Source: Mesorhizobium loti
GTDB taxonomy: Bacteria > Pseudomonadota > Alphaproteobacteria > Rhizobiales > Rhizobiaceae
Length of the DNA: 64,000 nt
Direction: 5' to 3'
NCBI GenBank assembly: GCA_014189435.1
Contig: CP050293.1
Span: forward strand, 5,275,001 to 5,339,000
A program made the translations under genes and the position numbers. The first letter of the stretch is position 1; the number at the start of each line of letters is the position of its first letter. The notes beneath the pieces were generated by a model. That model was not told the DNA's origin and did not search any database. It was given only the letters and a program-made list of their open reading frames with translations. This document shows positions 31,571 to 40,004 of the stretch, one piece after another.

Positions 31571-32704
31571 ATGAGCAGGAACGCGACATCGTCCGCCTTG
31601 CAACCATCGCCCTCCAGCCTTTTGCCATTTCGAACCACCCCAATCCTTGTCTGCGCGATTGCGAGCCTGCTTCTTGCCGGTTGCCAGAAGCAGGAAGCGG
31701 CCGAGCACAAGCTGCCGATCATGGTGCGCACCGAAACGGTAGCGCTGGCCGACTATGCGCCGAGGACCTCGCTGACCGGCGTGATCGCGGCGCGCACGCT
31801 GAACAATCTGTCGTTCCGTGTCGGCGGCCGCGTCGCCGAGCGGCTCGTCGATGTCGGCCAGCATGTCGACCCAGGTGCGGTGCTTGCCCGCATCGACCCG
31901 CAGGAGCAGGAATCCGATCTGCGCTCCGCACAGGCCGATCTCGACGCAGCACAAGCGCAACTGACCCAGTCCGCCGCTGCCTTCGAGCGGCAGAAGACGC
32001 TGCTTGCCCAGGGGTTTACCACCAGGCGCGACTATGATGCGGCCGACCAGGCGCGGAAGGTGGCGCAAGGCAGTGTCGACCAAGCGCAAAGCGCACTCTC
32101 CAACGCCAGGGAGAATCTGTCCTTCACCGAACTCAAGGCGGGCGCCGCCGGCGTCATCACCGCCCGCCAGGTCGAAGCCGGGCAAGTGGTACAGGCGGCA
32201 CAGACCGTCTTCACCGTGGCCGAGGACGGAGACCGCGACGCGGTGTTCAATGTCCAGGAAACGCTGGTCGCCAAAACAGCGCCAACGCCGTCGGTGACGA
32301 TCACGCTGTTGGCCGACCCGCAGGTCAAGGCCATGGGCAAGGTGCGCGAAATTGCGCCGGCGGTCGATCCGGCTTCGGGTTCGATCCGGGTCAAGATCGC
32401 CATTCCTGACACGCCCGCAGGCATGCCGCTGGGCGCGGCGGTCATCGGCTCGGTCAGCGCCCAGCCGTCGAAAGCCGTCATTCTGCCCTGGCAAGCGTTG
32501 ACATCGAGCGAAGGCAAGCCGGCCGTCTGGGTTGTTGACCCCTCGTCCAAGGCAGTGACGTCGACACTGGTCAATGTGCTGGCCTTCGATTCCGGTGTCG
32601 TCGTCGTCGACAAGGGGCTTGAGGCCGGGCAAAGCGTCGTCACATCAGGAGGCCAACTGCTCAGCCCGGGACAGACGGTCGAGATTTCGGGAGCCGGACA
32701 ATGA
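31571..32704 (+). CDS. RND efflux periplasmic adaptor subunit (first of two), lipoprotein
   Basis: The 377-residue membrane-fusion protein has a lipoprotein signal ending LLLAGC (lipidated Cys about residue 38). It then has a barrel-sandwich hybrid domain (RVGGRVAERLVDVGQHVDPGAVLARIDPQ), a coiled-coil hairpin rich in Gln/Ala, and a C-terminal beta-barrel. AGGGGAA precedes the ATG at 31571. Adaptors connect the inner-membrane pump to an outer-membrane channel. No outer-membrane TolC-type gene is present here, so a channel encoded elsewhere must serve. Its stop overlaps the next adaptor by ATGA. Confidence 0.94.
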   Translation: MSRNATSSALQPSPSSLLPFRTTPILVCAIASLLLAGCQKQEAAEHKLPIMVRTETVALADYAPRTSLTGVIAARTLNNLSFRVGGRVAERLVDVGQHVDPGAVLARIDPQEQESDLRSAQADLDAAQAQLTQSAAAFERQKTLLAQGFTTRRDYDAADQARKVAQGSVDQAQSALSNARENLSFTELKAGAAGVITARQVEAGQVVQAAQTVFTVAEDGDRDAVFNVQETLVAKTAPTPSVTITLLADPQVKAMGKVREIAPAVDPASGSIRVKIAIPDTPAGMPLGAAVIGSVSAQPSKAVILPWQALTSSEGKPAVWVVDPSSKAVTSTLVNVLAFDSGVVVVDKGLEAGQSVVTSGGQLLSPGQTVEISGAGQ

Positions 32705-33786
32705 GATTGCCGCGCATCCTGCTTTTTGTGCCTGCCCTCACTGCACTGGTGACGCTCGCTGCCTGTTCGAAGTCGGATGAAAAGCCGCCCGAGATCATCC
32801 GGCCGGTGCTGTCGATGGTGATCGAGCCGCGGACGTCGCAGACCTTCGGCTTCGCCGGCTCCATCGAGCCGCAGGTCAGCGCCGATCTCGCCTTCCGCCT
32901 GCTCGGCCGCGTCGTCTCGCGCGACGTCAAGGTCGGCGACATTGTCAGCAAGGGAACCACGATCGCCACGCTCGATCCGACGGCGTTGGAACTTGCCGTG
33001 CAGGCGGCGAAGGCCGAACTCTCCAACGCTGAGGCGCAATTCACCAATGCCGCCGCCAGCGAGGACCGCCAACGTCAATTGCTTGCCGCCGCCAACACCT
33101 CGCAGGCCGTCTTCGAAGCCGCGCAACAGGCCAGGCAAGCCGCCGAAGCCGGCGTCGAACGGGCCAAGGCCGCACTGTCAAAATCGCAAGAGCAGCTTGG
33201 CTATGCGAGGCTGTTCTCGGACTTCGACGGCGTCGTCACCGCTACCGGCGCCGAAGTCGGCCAGACGGTCTCTCCCGGCCTGACCATCGTCACCGTGGCG
33301 CGCTCGGACCTGCGCGAAGCGGTGGTCGACATTCCCGACCAGCTGATCGGCGACCTTGCCGTCGGCACGCCCTTCGAGGTCATCCTGCAATCGCTGCCGT
33401 CTATCGAGACTGAAGCGACGCTGCGCGAGATCGCGCCGCAGGCCGACAGCTCGACCCGCAGCCGCCGCGTCCGGCTGACGCTCACCGACCCGCCGCAGGC
33501 CTTCCGGCTCGGCTCGACGGTGACCGCGACACGGGTGGCGAAAGTCGCGCCTACGATCGAGCTGCCGCTGTCGGCGCTGCTGCAGAAGAACGGCGGCGAC
33601 AAGGTCTGGATCGTCGACGAAAAGACATCGAGCGTCTCCACGCGCGACATCAAGATTGCATCGAAGGGTGGCGCCAGCTTCATTGTCGCCGAAGGGCTCG
33701 AAGCGGGCATGCGCGTCGTCACCGCCGGCGTCCACAGCCTGGTTGAGGGCCAGAAGGTCAAGATCCCGCAAGGAAGGGCGACATGA
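32701..33786 (+). CDS. RND efflux periplasmic adaptor subunit (second), lipoprotein
   Basis: The 361-residue membrane-fusion protein begins MRLPRILLFVPALTALVTLAAC, a lipoprotein signal with Cys at residue 22. The same domain order follows: FRLLGRVVSRDVKVGDIVSKGTTIATLDP in the lipoyl-like domain, a long helical hairpin, then a beta-barrel. It is similar in plan to the preceding adaptor but clearly divergent. It overlaps both neighbours by 4 nt. Two adaptors in one operon suggest a heteromeric adaptor ring, as known for MdtABC-like or TriABC-type pumps (TriA/TriB in Pseudomonas). Confidence 0.94.
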   Translation: MRLPRILLFVPALTALVTLAACSKSDEKPPEIIRPVLSMVIEPRTSQTFGFAGSIEPQVSADLAFRLLGRVVSRDVKVGDIVSKGTTIATLDPTALELAVQAAKAELSNAEAQFTNAAASEDRQRQLLAAANTSQAVFEAAQQARQAAEAGVERAKAALSKSQEQLGYARLFSDFDGVVTATGAEVGQTVSPGLTIVTVARSDLREAVVDIPDQLIGDLAVGTPFEVILQSLPSIETEATLREIAPQADSSTRSRRVRLTLTDPPQAFRLGSTVTATRVAKVAPTIELPLSALLQKNGGDKVWIVDEKTSSVSTRDIKIASKGGASFIVAEGLEAGMRVVTAGVHSLVEGQKVKIPQGRAT

Positions 33787-36700
33787 AGGGGTTCAACCTC
33801 TCGGACTGGGCGCTCAACCACCGGTCGCTGGTCTGGTACTTCATGCTGGTCTTCGTCGTTGCCGGCATCTTTGCCTACCTCAATCTCGGCCGCGAGGAAG
33901 ACCCTCCCTTCACCATCAAGACCATGGTCATCCAGGCCAACTGGCCGGGCGCATCGGTCAACGAGACGGTGCGGCAAGTTACCGACCGCATCGAGAAGAA
34001 ACTGGAGGAACTGGACAGTCTCGACTTCACCCGCTCGGTCACCACCGCTGGCAAGACCGTCATCTTCGTCAACCTGAAGGACACCACCAAGGCGCGCGAT
34101 GTCGTGCCGAACTGGACTCAGGTGCGCAACATGGTCAACGACATCCAGGCGCAGTTTCCGCAAGGCGTGCAGGGGCCGTTCTTCAACGATCGCTTCGGCG
34201 ACGTCTATGGCAATATCTACGCCTTCACCTCGGACGGGCTGACGCCGCGCCAGCTGCGCGATTATGTCGAGGATGTCAGGACGAGGATCCTGACCGTGCC
34301 CAACGCCGGCAAGGTCGATCTGGTCGGCGACCAGGACGAAGCCATCTATCTCGAATTCTCGACCCGCCAGATCGCTGCACTTGGTCTCAACCAGCAAGCG
34401 ATCGTGGCCAGCCTGCAGGCGCAGAACGCCATAACGCCGTCGGGCGTCGTCGAATCCGGACCCGAGCGCGTCAGCGTCCGGGTCGGTGGCCAGTTCACCT
34501 CCGAGGACAGCCTGCGCGGCATCAATCTGCGCGTCAACGACCGCTTTTTCCGGCTGAGCGATGTGGCAACGATCCGGCGCGGCTATGCCGATCCGCCGAC
34601 GGCGCTGTTCCGCTTCAACGGCCAGGACGCCATCGGGCTTGCCATCGGCATGAAGCCCAACGCCAATCTGCTCGAATTCGGCGCCGCACTTGAGAAGAAA
34701 ATGAACGAGGTGCTGGCCGACCTGCCGGTCGGCGTCGGTGTGCATCTGGTCGCCGATCAGCCGGTGATCGTGGAGGAAGCGGTTTCGGGCTTCACCCGGG
34801 CGCTGGCCGAGGCGGTCGCCATCGTGCTGGCCGTGTCCTTCATCAGCCTCGGCATGCGCGCCGGCTTCGTCGTGGCGCTGTCGATCCCGCTGGTTCTGGC
34901 CATCACTTTCACGGTCATGGCCTATCTCGGCATCTCGCTGCAGCGCATCTCGCTGGGGGCACTGATCATCGCGCTCGGGCTGCTGGTCGACGACGCGATG
35001 ATCGCCGTCGAGATGATGGTGGCGCGGCTGGAGGTCGGTGACAATCTGCGCAAGGCAGCGACCTATGTCTACACCTCGACCGCGTTCCCGATGCTGACCG
35101 GCACGCTGGTGACCGTCGCCGGCTTCATCCCGATCGGCCTCAACAACAGCCCCGCCGGTGAATACACTTTTACGCTGTTCGTCGTCATTGCCGTGTCGCT
35201 TCTGGTGTCGTGGATCGTGGCGGTGCTGTTCGCGCCGCTGCTCGGCGTCACCATCCTGCCGGCGACGATGAAACAAAAGCATCACGACAAGCCTGGCCGC
35301 TTCACCACCCTGTTCAGGCGCGTGCTGCTCGGCTCTGTGCGCCATCACTGGCTGACCATCATCGCCACCGTGCTGTTGTTTGCCGGCTCGATAGCCGGCT
35401 TCGGCCTCGTCCAGCAGCAGTTCTTTCCGCCGTCGGATCGGCCGGAGTTGATTGTCGACTGGAATCTGCCGCAGAACTCGTCGGTCACCGAGACCCGCGA
35501 CCAGATCGAGCGTTTCGAGCAGCGAGCGCTGACCGGCAATCCCGATATCGACCATTTCAGTTCCTATATCGGCCAGGGTGCGGTGCGTTTCGTGCTCACC
35601 TTCGACGTACAGCCGGCCAATCCCTATTTCGGCCAGACGGTCATCGTCACCAAGAGCATCGAGGCGCGCAATCGGCTGAAGCCTGTGCTGGAGAAGCTGC
35701 TGCGCGAGGAATTCGTCGGCACCGACGCCTTCGTCAAGCCGCTCGAACTCGGACCGCCGGTCGGGCGTCCGGTACAGTACCGCGTCGGCGGCCCCGATAT
35801 CCAGACGGTGCGCGAGCTGGCGCAGCAATTCGCCGGCCTGATTTCGGTCAATCCGAAGCTGGCGGCGTCGACCTTCGACTGGAACGAACCGCAGCGCGTG
35901 CTCAGGGTCGACGTGCTGCAGGACAAGGCGCGCCAGCTCGGCATCACCTCCTCCGATATCGCCAGCGCGCTGAACAGCACGGTCGGCGGCGCCACCATCA
36001 CCCAGGTGCGCGACGCCACCTATCTGATCAACGTCATTGCGCGCTCGCGCGGGGCCGAACGCGGCTCGATCGATACGCTGCAGAACCTCCAGCTGCCAAC
36101 CGGCAACGGTGAGGCGATCCCGCTCGCGGCGGTGGCGAACTTCCGCTACGACCTCGAACAGCCGACGGTGTGGCGGCGTAACCGCATTCCGACGATCACC
36201 GTGCGCGCCGGGCTGGTTGGCGATGTGCTGCCGGCCACCGTCGTCAACGAGCTGAAGCCATCGGTCGACGCCTTCATCGCCAAGCTGCCGCCGGGCTATT
36301 CAGTCCAGACCGCGGGCTCGGTCGAGGAGAGCGCCAAAAGCCAGGGACCTATCGCCGCGGTGGTGCCGCTGATGCTGTTCGTCATGGCGACCATCCTGAT
36401 GATCCAGCTGCAAAGCTTCCAGCGCCTGTTCCTGGTCGTGGCGGTGGCGCCGCTCGGCCTGATCGGCGTGGTGGCCGCACTGGTGCCCAGCGGGGCGCCG
36501 CTTGGGTTCGTCGCCATTCTCGGCGTGCTGGCGCTGATCGGCATCCTGATCCGCAACTCGGTCATCCTGATCGTGCAGATCGAGGACCTCGTCGCCGAAG
36601 GCAAGGACCGCTGGGCCGCCGTCATCGAGGCGACGGAACACCGCATGCGGCCGATCGCGCTGACGGCGGCGGCCGCCAGCCTGGCGCTGATCCCGATCGC

Positions 36701-36878
36701 ACGCGAAGTGTTCTGGGGGCCGATGGCCTATGCCATGATGGGCGGCATCATCGCCGGCACGGCGATCACGCTGCTGTTCCTGCCGGCGCTTTATGTGACG
36801 TGGTTCAGGATCAAGGAGCCGAAAGCCCAGGAAGAGCCACCCGTGGAGAGCGGCGAACCGGTGCAAGCTCAGACTTAA
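33783..36878 (+). CDS. RND efflux transporter, inner-membrane permease
   Basis: The 1031-residue protein has the AcrB/HAE1 plan: twelve transmembrane helices and two large periplasmic loops. The first helix follows LNHRSLVWYFMLVFVVAGIFAYLNLGREEDPPF, whose acidic pair is family-typical. Proton-relay aspartates are in ALGLLVDDAMIAVEMM of helix 4. The second half repeats the pattern, with LALIGILIRNSVILIVQIED. It exports hydrophobic or amphipathic compounds; the substrate cannot be told. The operon adaptor-adaptor-permease recalls the triclosan-type TriABC arrangement. Confidence 0.95.
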   Translation: MKGFNLSDWALNHRSLVWYFMLVFVVAGIFAYLNLGREEDPPFTIKTMVIQANWPGASVNETVRQVTDRIEKKLEELDSLDFTRSVTTAGKTVIFVNLKDTTKARDVVPNWTQVRNMVNDIQAQFPQGVQGPFFNDRFGDVYGNIYAFTSDGLTPRQLRDYVEDVRTRILTVPNAGKVDLVGDQDEAIYLEFSTRQIAALGLNQQAIVASLQAQNAITPSGVVESGPERVSVRVGGQFTSEDSLRGINLRVNDRFFRLSDVATIRRGYADPPTALFRFNGQDAIGLAIGMKPNANLLEFGAALEKKMNEVLADLPVGVGVHLVADQPVIVEEAVSGFTRALAEAVAIVLAVSFISLGMRAGFVVALSIPLVLAITFTVMAYLGISLQRISLGALIIALGLLVDDAMIAVEMMVARLEVGDNLRKAATYVYTSTAFPMLTGTLVTVAGFIPIGLNNSPAGEYTFTLFVVIAVSLLVSWIVAVLFAPLLGVTILPATMKQKHHDKPGRFTTLFRRVLLGSVRHHWLTIIATVLLFAGSIAGFGLVQQQFFPPSDRPELIVDWNLPQNSSVTETRDQIERFEQRALTGNPDIDHFSSYIGQGAVRFVLTFDVQPANPYFGQTVIVTKSIEARNRLKPVLEKLLREEFVGTDAFVKPLELGPPVGRPVQYRVGGPDIQTVRELAQQFAGLISVNPKLAASTFDWNEPQRVLRVDVLQDKARQLGITSSDIASALNSTVGGATITQVRDATYLINVIARSRGAERGSIDTLQNLQLPTGNGEAIPLAAVANFRYDLEQPTVWRRNRIPTITVRAGLVGDVLPATVVNELKPSVDAFIAKLPPGYSVQTAGSVEESAKSQGPIAAVVPLMLFVMATILMIQLQSFQRLFLVVAVAPLGLIGVVAALVPSGAPLGFVAILGVLALIGILIRNSVILIVQIEDLVAEGKDRWAAVIEATEHRMRPIALTAAAASLALIPIAREVFWGPMAYAMMGGIIAGTAITLLFLPALYVTWFRIKEPKAQEEPPVESGEPVQAQT

Positions 36879-36890
36879 GGCTTTGCCGGG

Positions 36891-37229
36891 TCATTCGTTG
36901 TCGTTGGAGGGTACGGGGCGTGACTTGGCGCGCCGCCATGGCGACGATTTCGAGGCGCGCCAAGCATGCCAACCTTTTGGCAAATCGGCCAACTCCAGGA
37001 TGGTCTCATCCCACCGTACCACCTCTTGCAGGCCGACGAGCATTATGTCGCCGTCATCCACAGGTCCGGGTTCGCTGTTGTGGAATTGCCAACTGCCACC
37101 TTCGTCGTTGTAGCTGTCGTCGTCGTCATCTTCATGCACAACGTATGCGATCCAGTCGCCACGTTTAAATATGCTCTTGTCCGAGAACACTGCGAGATTG
37201 GGCGGATCCGCAAACTTCCATTCCTCCAT
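36891..37229 (-). CDS. Small acidic protein resembling DUF2185/Imm33-type proteins
   Basis: The 112-residue protein begins MEEWKFADPPNLAVFSDKSIF. It has an acidic run (HEDDDDDSYNDEGG), then GSWQFHNSEPG, and LADLPKGWHAWRASKSSPWRR near the C-terminus. The WQF and LPxGWxAxR features recall DUF2185 (immunity protein Imm33), a family seen beside toxins but also as a stand-alone orphan. No toxin gene is adjacent. It is convergent with the RND permease (12-nt gap), and the DNA around 37150-37200 is less GC-rich than its surroundings. Function unknown. Confidence 0.72.
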   Translation of the reverse strand: MEEWKFADPPNLAVFSDKSIFKRGDWIAYVVHEDDDDDSYNDEGGSWQFHNSEPGPVDDGDIMLVGLQEVVRWDETILELADLPKGWHAWRASKSSPWRRAKSRPVPSNDNE

Positions 37230-37275
37230 AGGAATTCCCCAAGATGGTTGTTCGGCGCAAAACGAGAAAACGAAT

Positions 37276-38025
37276 TCAGGCGGTTCTCACAAACCCGTCG
37301 CTGGCCCGCAACAGGTTGCGCGTATAGTCCTTGGTCACGCGACGTTCGACGAGATCGGCCGCCGCCAGATTCTCCACCGCCTCGCCGCTTTGCATCACCA
37401 TCAGCCGCTCGCACATATGGGTGATGATGGCGAGGTCGTGACTGACCATCAGGAAGGTCAGCTTGCGCCGCCGGCGGATCTCTTCCAGCAGATTGAGCAC
37501 CTCCGCCTGCACCGAGGCGTCGAGCGCCGAGGTCGGCTCGTCGAGCAGCAGGATCGACGGTTCGAGGATCAAGGCACGCGCGATCGCCACGCGCTGGCGT
37601 TGGCCGCCCGACAATTGGTGCGAGTAGCGGAAGCGAAAACCGTTGCCGAGGCCGACCTCGTCGAGCGCCCGCTGGATGCGCTTTTCGCCATCGGCAAAGC
37701 CATGGATGGCAAGCGGCTCCTGCAATAGGCGGTCGACGGTCTGGCGTGGGTGCAGCGAACCGTACGGATCCTGGAAGACCATCTGCACTTCGCGGTAGAA
37801 AGCCTTGTCACGGCGGGTGCCGAGCGTCTTGCCATTGACGGTGATACTGCCCGATGCGACCGGCGCAAGGCCGGCGATGGCCCTGAGCAGCGTCGATTTG
37901 CCGGAGCCGGATTCGCCGACCAGGCCGAAAGATTCGCCCGGCTGCACGTCGAGGCCGACGCCCTTCAGCGCGCGAAAACGGTCGAAGATCACTTCCAGCC
38001 TGTCGACGGCGATCGCAGAAGTCAT
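37276..38025 (-). CDS. Oligopeptide ABC transporter, ATP-binding protein (DppF/OppF type)
   Basis: The 249-residue ATPase has Walker [12 protein letters not shown], the Q-loop in VQMVFQDPYGSLHP, signature [15 protein letters not shown], Walker [13 protein letters not shown], and the switch histidine in MVSHDL. The ATG at 38025 overlaps the upstream ATPase stop as ATGA. It pairs with the other ATPase to power peptide import. It is the last gene of the five-gene transporter operon that starts at 42734. The C-terminal peptide-type zone is short (DLVERRVTKDYTRNLL). Confidence 0.94.
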   Translation of the reverse strand: MTSAIAVDRLEVIFDRFRALKGVGLDVQPGESFGLVGESGSGKSTLLRAIAGLAPVASGSITVNGKTLGTRRDKAFYREVQMVFQDPYGSLHPRQTVDRLLQEPLAIHGFADGEKRIQRALDEVGLGNGFRFRYSHQLSGGQRQRVAIARALILEPSILLLDEPTSALDASVQAEVLNLLEEIRRRRKLTFLMVSHDLAIITHMCERLMVMQSGEAVENLAAADLVERRVTKDYTRNLLRASDGFVRTA

Positions 38026-38885
38026 GCCGCCCACTCCGGCTTGCGGTCGAGCACCGGCAGCGGGTGACGGTCGGCGCCGATCTTGGGCATGCAGTTGAGC
38101 AGGCCGCGCGTGTAGGGATGCTGGGCGCGGCCGAGTTCCGAAGCCTTGAGCTGCTCGACCACCTTGCCGGCATACATGACGATGACGCGGTCGCAGAAGG
38201 ACGAGACCAGGCGCAGATCATGCGAGATGAAGATCAGCCCCATGCCGCGCTCGCTGACCAGCCGGTCGAGAATGCCGAGCACGTCGAGCTGCACAGTGAC
38301 GTCGAGCGCCGAGGTCGGCTCGTCGGCAATCATCATTTCCGGCCCGGCGATCAGCATCATGGCGATCATGGCGCGCTGACCCATGCCTCCGGACACCTCA
38401 TGCGGATGCAGGTCGAAGACGCGAGAGGGATCACGGATCTGCACCGCCTCCAGCATCGCCAGCGCGCGGTCGCGCGCCTCGGCTTTGCCGACCTTTTCAT
38501 GGGTGCGCAGCGTCTCGACGATCTGGCGGCCGATGCTCATCACCGGGTCGAGCGAGTATTTTGGATCCTGCAGGATCATGGCGATGCGTTTGCCACGCAG
38601 CTTCCGGCGTTCGCGTGGCGAGACGTTGAGCAGGTCGATGCCGTCGAAGGCGAGCTTGTTGGCCGATATCCGCGCCTGCGGCGGCGTCAGGCCCATGATG
38701 GCACGGCCGGTCTGCGACTTGCCCGAGCCGGACTCGCCGACGATGCCGAGCCGTTCGCGGCCGAGCGAGAAGGAGACGCCGCGCACCGCCTCGATCAACC
38801 CGGTGCGGGTCGGGAAAGTGACGCGCAGATCGTCGACATCGAGCAGAGCGCTCATTGATTTCTGCTGATTGGGGTCGCCACTCAT
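38022..38885 (-). CDS. Oligopeptide ABC transporter, ATP-binding protein (DppD/OppD type)
   Basis: The 287-residue ATPase has Walker [12 protein letters not shown], in which Gln replaces the usual Thr/Ser after GKS. It has MILQDPKYSLDPVMSIG at the Q-loop, the signature VSGGMGQRAMIAMML (Met in place of the more common Gln), and Walker [14 protein letters not shown]. The C-terminal oligopeptide-type segment is HPYTRGLLNCMPKIG, with a cysteine that in some Dpp/Opp proteins binds a cluster. Starts and stops overlap both neighbours by 4 nt. Confidence 0.94.
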   Translation of the reverse strand: MSGDPNQQKSMSALLDVDDLRVTFPTRTGLIEAVRGVSFSLGRERLGIVGESGSGKSQTGRAIMGLTPPQARISANKLAFDGIDLLNVSPRERRKLRGKRIAMILQDPKYSLDPVMSIGRQIVETLRTHEKVGKAEARDRALAMLEAVQIRDPSRVFDLHPHEVSGGMGQRAMIAMMLIAGPEMMIADEPTSALDVTVQLDVLGILDRLVSERGMGLIFISHDLRLVSSFCDRVIVMYAGKVVEQLKASELGRAQHPYTRGLLNCMPKIGADRHPLPVLDRKPEWAA

Positions 38886-39808
38886 TGGTCACCACTGCGG
38901 GGATCGAGCGCGTCGCGCAGGCCATCGCCGAGCAGGTTGAAGCCGAGGCTGACGATGAGGATGGCGAAGCCCGGCGCACCGGCCACCCACCACTGATCGA
39001 GCACGAAGCGGCGGCCCGAAGCGATCATCGTACCCCATTCCGGCAGCGGCGGCTGTGCGCCAAGGCCGAGGAAACCGAGCCCGGCGGCGGTCAGGATGAT
39101 GCCTGCCATGTCGAGCGTCACCCGGATGATCAGCGAGGAGATGCAGAGCGGCATGATGTGGCGCAGCACGATGCGGAAGGGCGAAGCGCCCATCAGTTGC
39201 ACCGCCTTGATGTAATCGGAATTGCGCACCGTCAGCGTCTCTGCCCGCGCGATGCGGGCGTAAGGCGGCCAGGAGGTGATGGCGATGGCCAGCACCGCAT
39301 TCTCGATGCCGGGCCCGAGTGCGGCGACGAAGGCGAGCGCCAGGATCAGCTTGGGAAAGGCGAGGAAGATGTCGGTGATGCGCATCAGGACGGCGTCGGT
39401 CCAGCCGCCGGCATAGCCGGCAACGGTGCCGACCAGAAGGCCGATGGGTGCGGCGATGATGGCAACCAGGATGACCACATAGAGCGTCCAGCGCGAGCCG
39501 TAGAGGATGCGCGAAAGGATATCACGGCCGAGATCGTCGGTGCCGAACCAGTGCTCGGCGCTCGGCGCCAGCAGGCGCGACCCCTTGAGGTCGCCGAATG
39601 TCGGCGAATAGGGCGCCAGCACCCCGGCAAGGGCGGCAACGACCAGCAGGGCAATGATGATGAGCAGGCCGAGAAAAGCCAGCCGATTGGCGGAAAAGCG
39701 CCGCCACGCCACATAGGCGCGGCCGAGCCTTGCCTGCATGCGCGAGGCCGGCCGCTCGCTGAGCAGCCAATCGCGACGGGAGAGAGGGCGGGCGTCGGAG
39801 GCGGTCAT
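38882..39808 (-). CDS. Oligopeptide ABC transporter, permease (DppC type)
   Basis: The 308-residue inner-membrane permease has about six helices. It shows the DppC-type entry FGTDDLGRDILSRILYGSRW and the EAA loop (LMGASPFRIVLRHIMPLC) that contacts the ATPases. It ends GDGLRDALDPRSGDQ, the usual Dpp/Opp permease terminus. The ATG at 39808 was taken because upstream in-frame codons lie in a palindromic repeat. The repeat separates it from the DppB-type gene by 196 nt, while it overlaps the next ATPase by 4 nt. Confidence 0.94.
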   Translation of the reverse strand: MTASDARPLSRRDWLLSERPASRMQARLGRAYVAWRRFSANRLAFLGLLIIIALLVVAALAGVLAPYSPTFGDLKGSRLLAPSAEHWFGTDDLGRDILSRILYGSRWTLYVVILVAIIAAPIGLLVGTVAGYAGGWTDAVLMRITDIFLAFPKLILALAFVAALGPGIENAVLAIAITSWPPYARIARAETLTVRNSDYIKAVQLMGASPFRIVLRHIMPLCISSLIIRVTLDMAGIILTAAGLGFLGLGAQPPLPEWGTMIASGRRFVLDQWWVAGAPGFAILIVSLGFNLLGDGLRDALDPRSGDQ

Positions 39809-39831
39809 GACGATGCCTCCTGGAGCTGTCG

Positions 39832-39965
39832 ACCCCCACTCCGGTCTGCTTCGCAGACCACCTCTCCCCCGCTCGACGGGGGAGAGGAAAGGCGCCAAGC
39901 GTGCGCCCGGCTTTTCCTCTCCCCCGGGCAGGGGGAGAGGTGGCCCGAAGGGCCGGAGTGGGGGT
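39832..39965. repeat. Palindromic repeat (GGGGGAGAGG family) between the two permease genes
   Basis: Outer arms 39832-39844 and 39953-39965 (ACCCCCACTCCGG and its complement) are perfect over 13 bp. Inside are two further hairpins, each built on CCTCTCCCC and GGGGAGAGG, and GGTCTGCTTCGCAGACC. It fills most of the 196-nt gap between two co-transcribed permease genes. It may form a strong RNA structure that sets their relative expression. Confidence 0.85.
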
Positions 39966-40004
39966 GATTGGCCGCAGCTGGGCCCGAAAGTAGGATACCT
40001 CTGT

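Noticed and set aside
33201..35828. An 875-codon open frame on the minus strand, antisense to the RND adaptor and permease
   Set aside because: It is the mirror of the well-supported RND genes. Its residues are low-complexity His/Arg/Asp with no domain, which is typical of shadows in GC-rich DNA.
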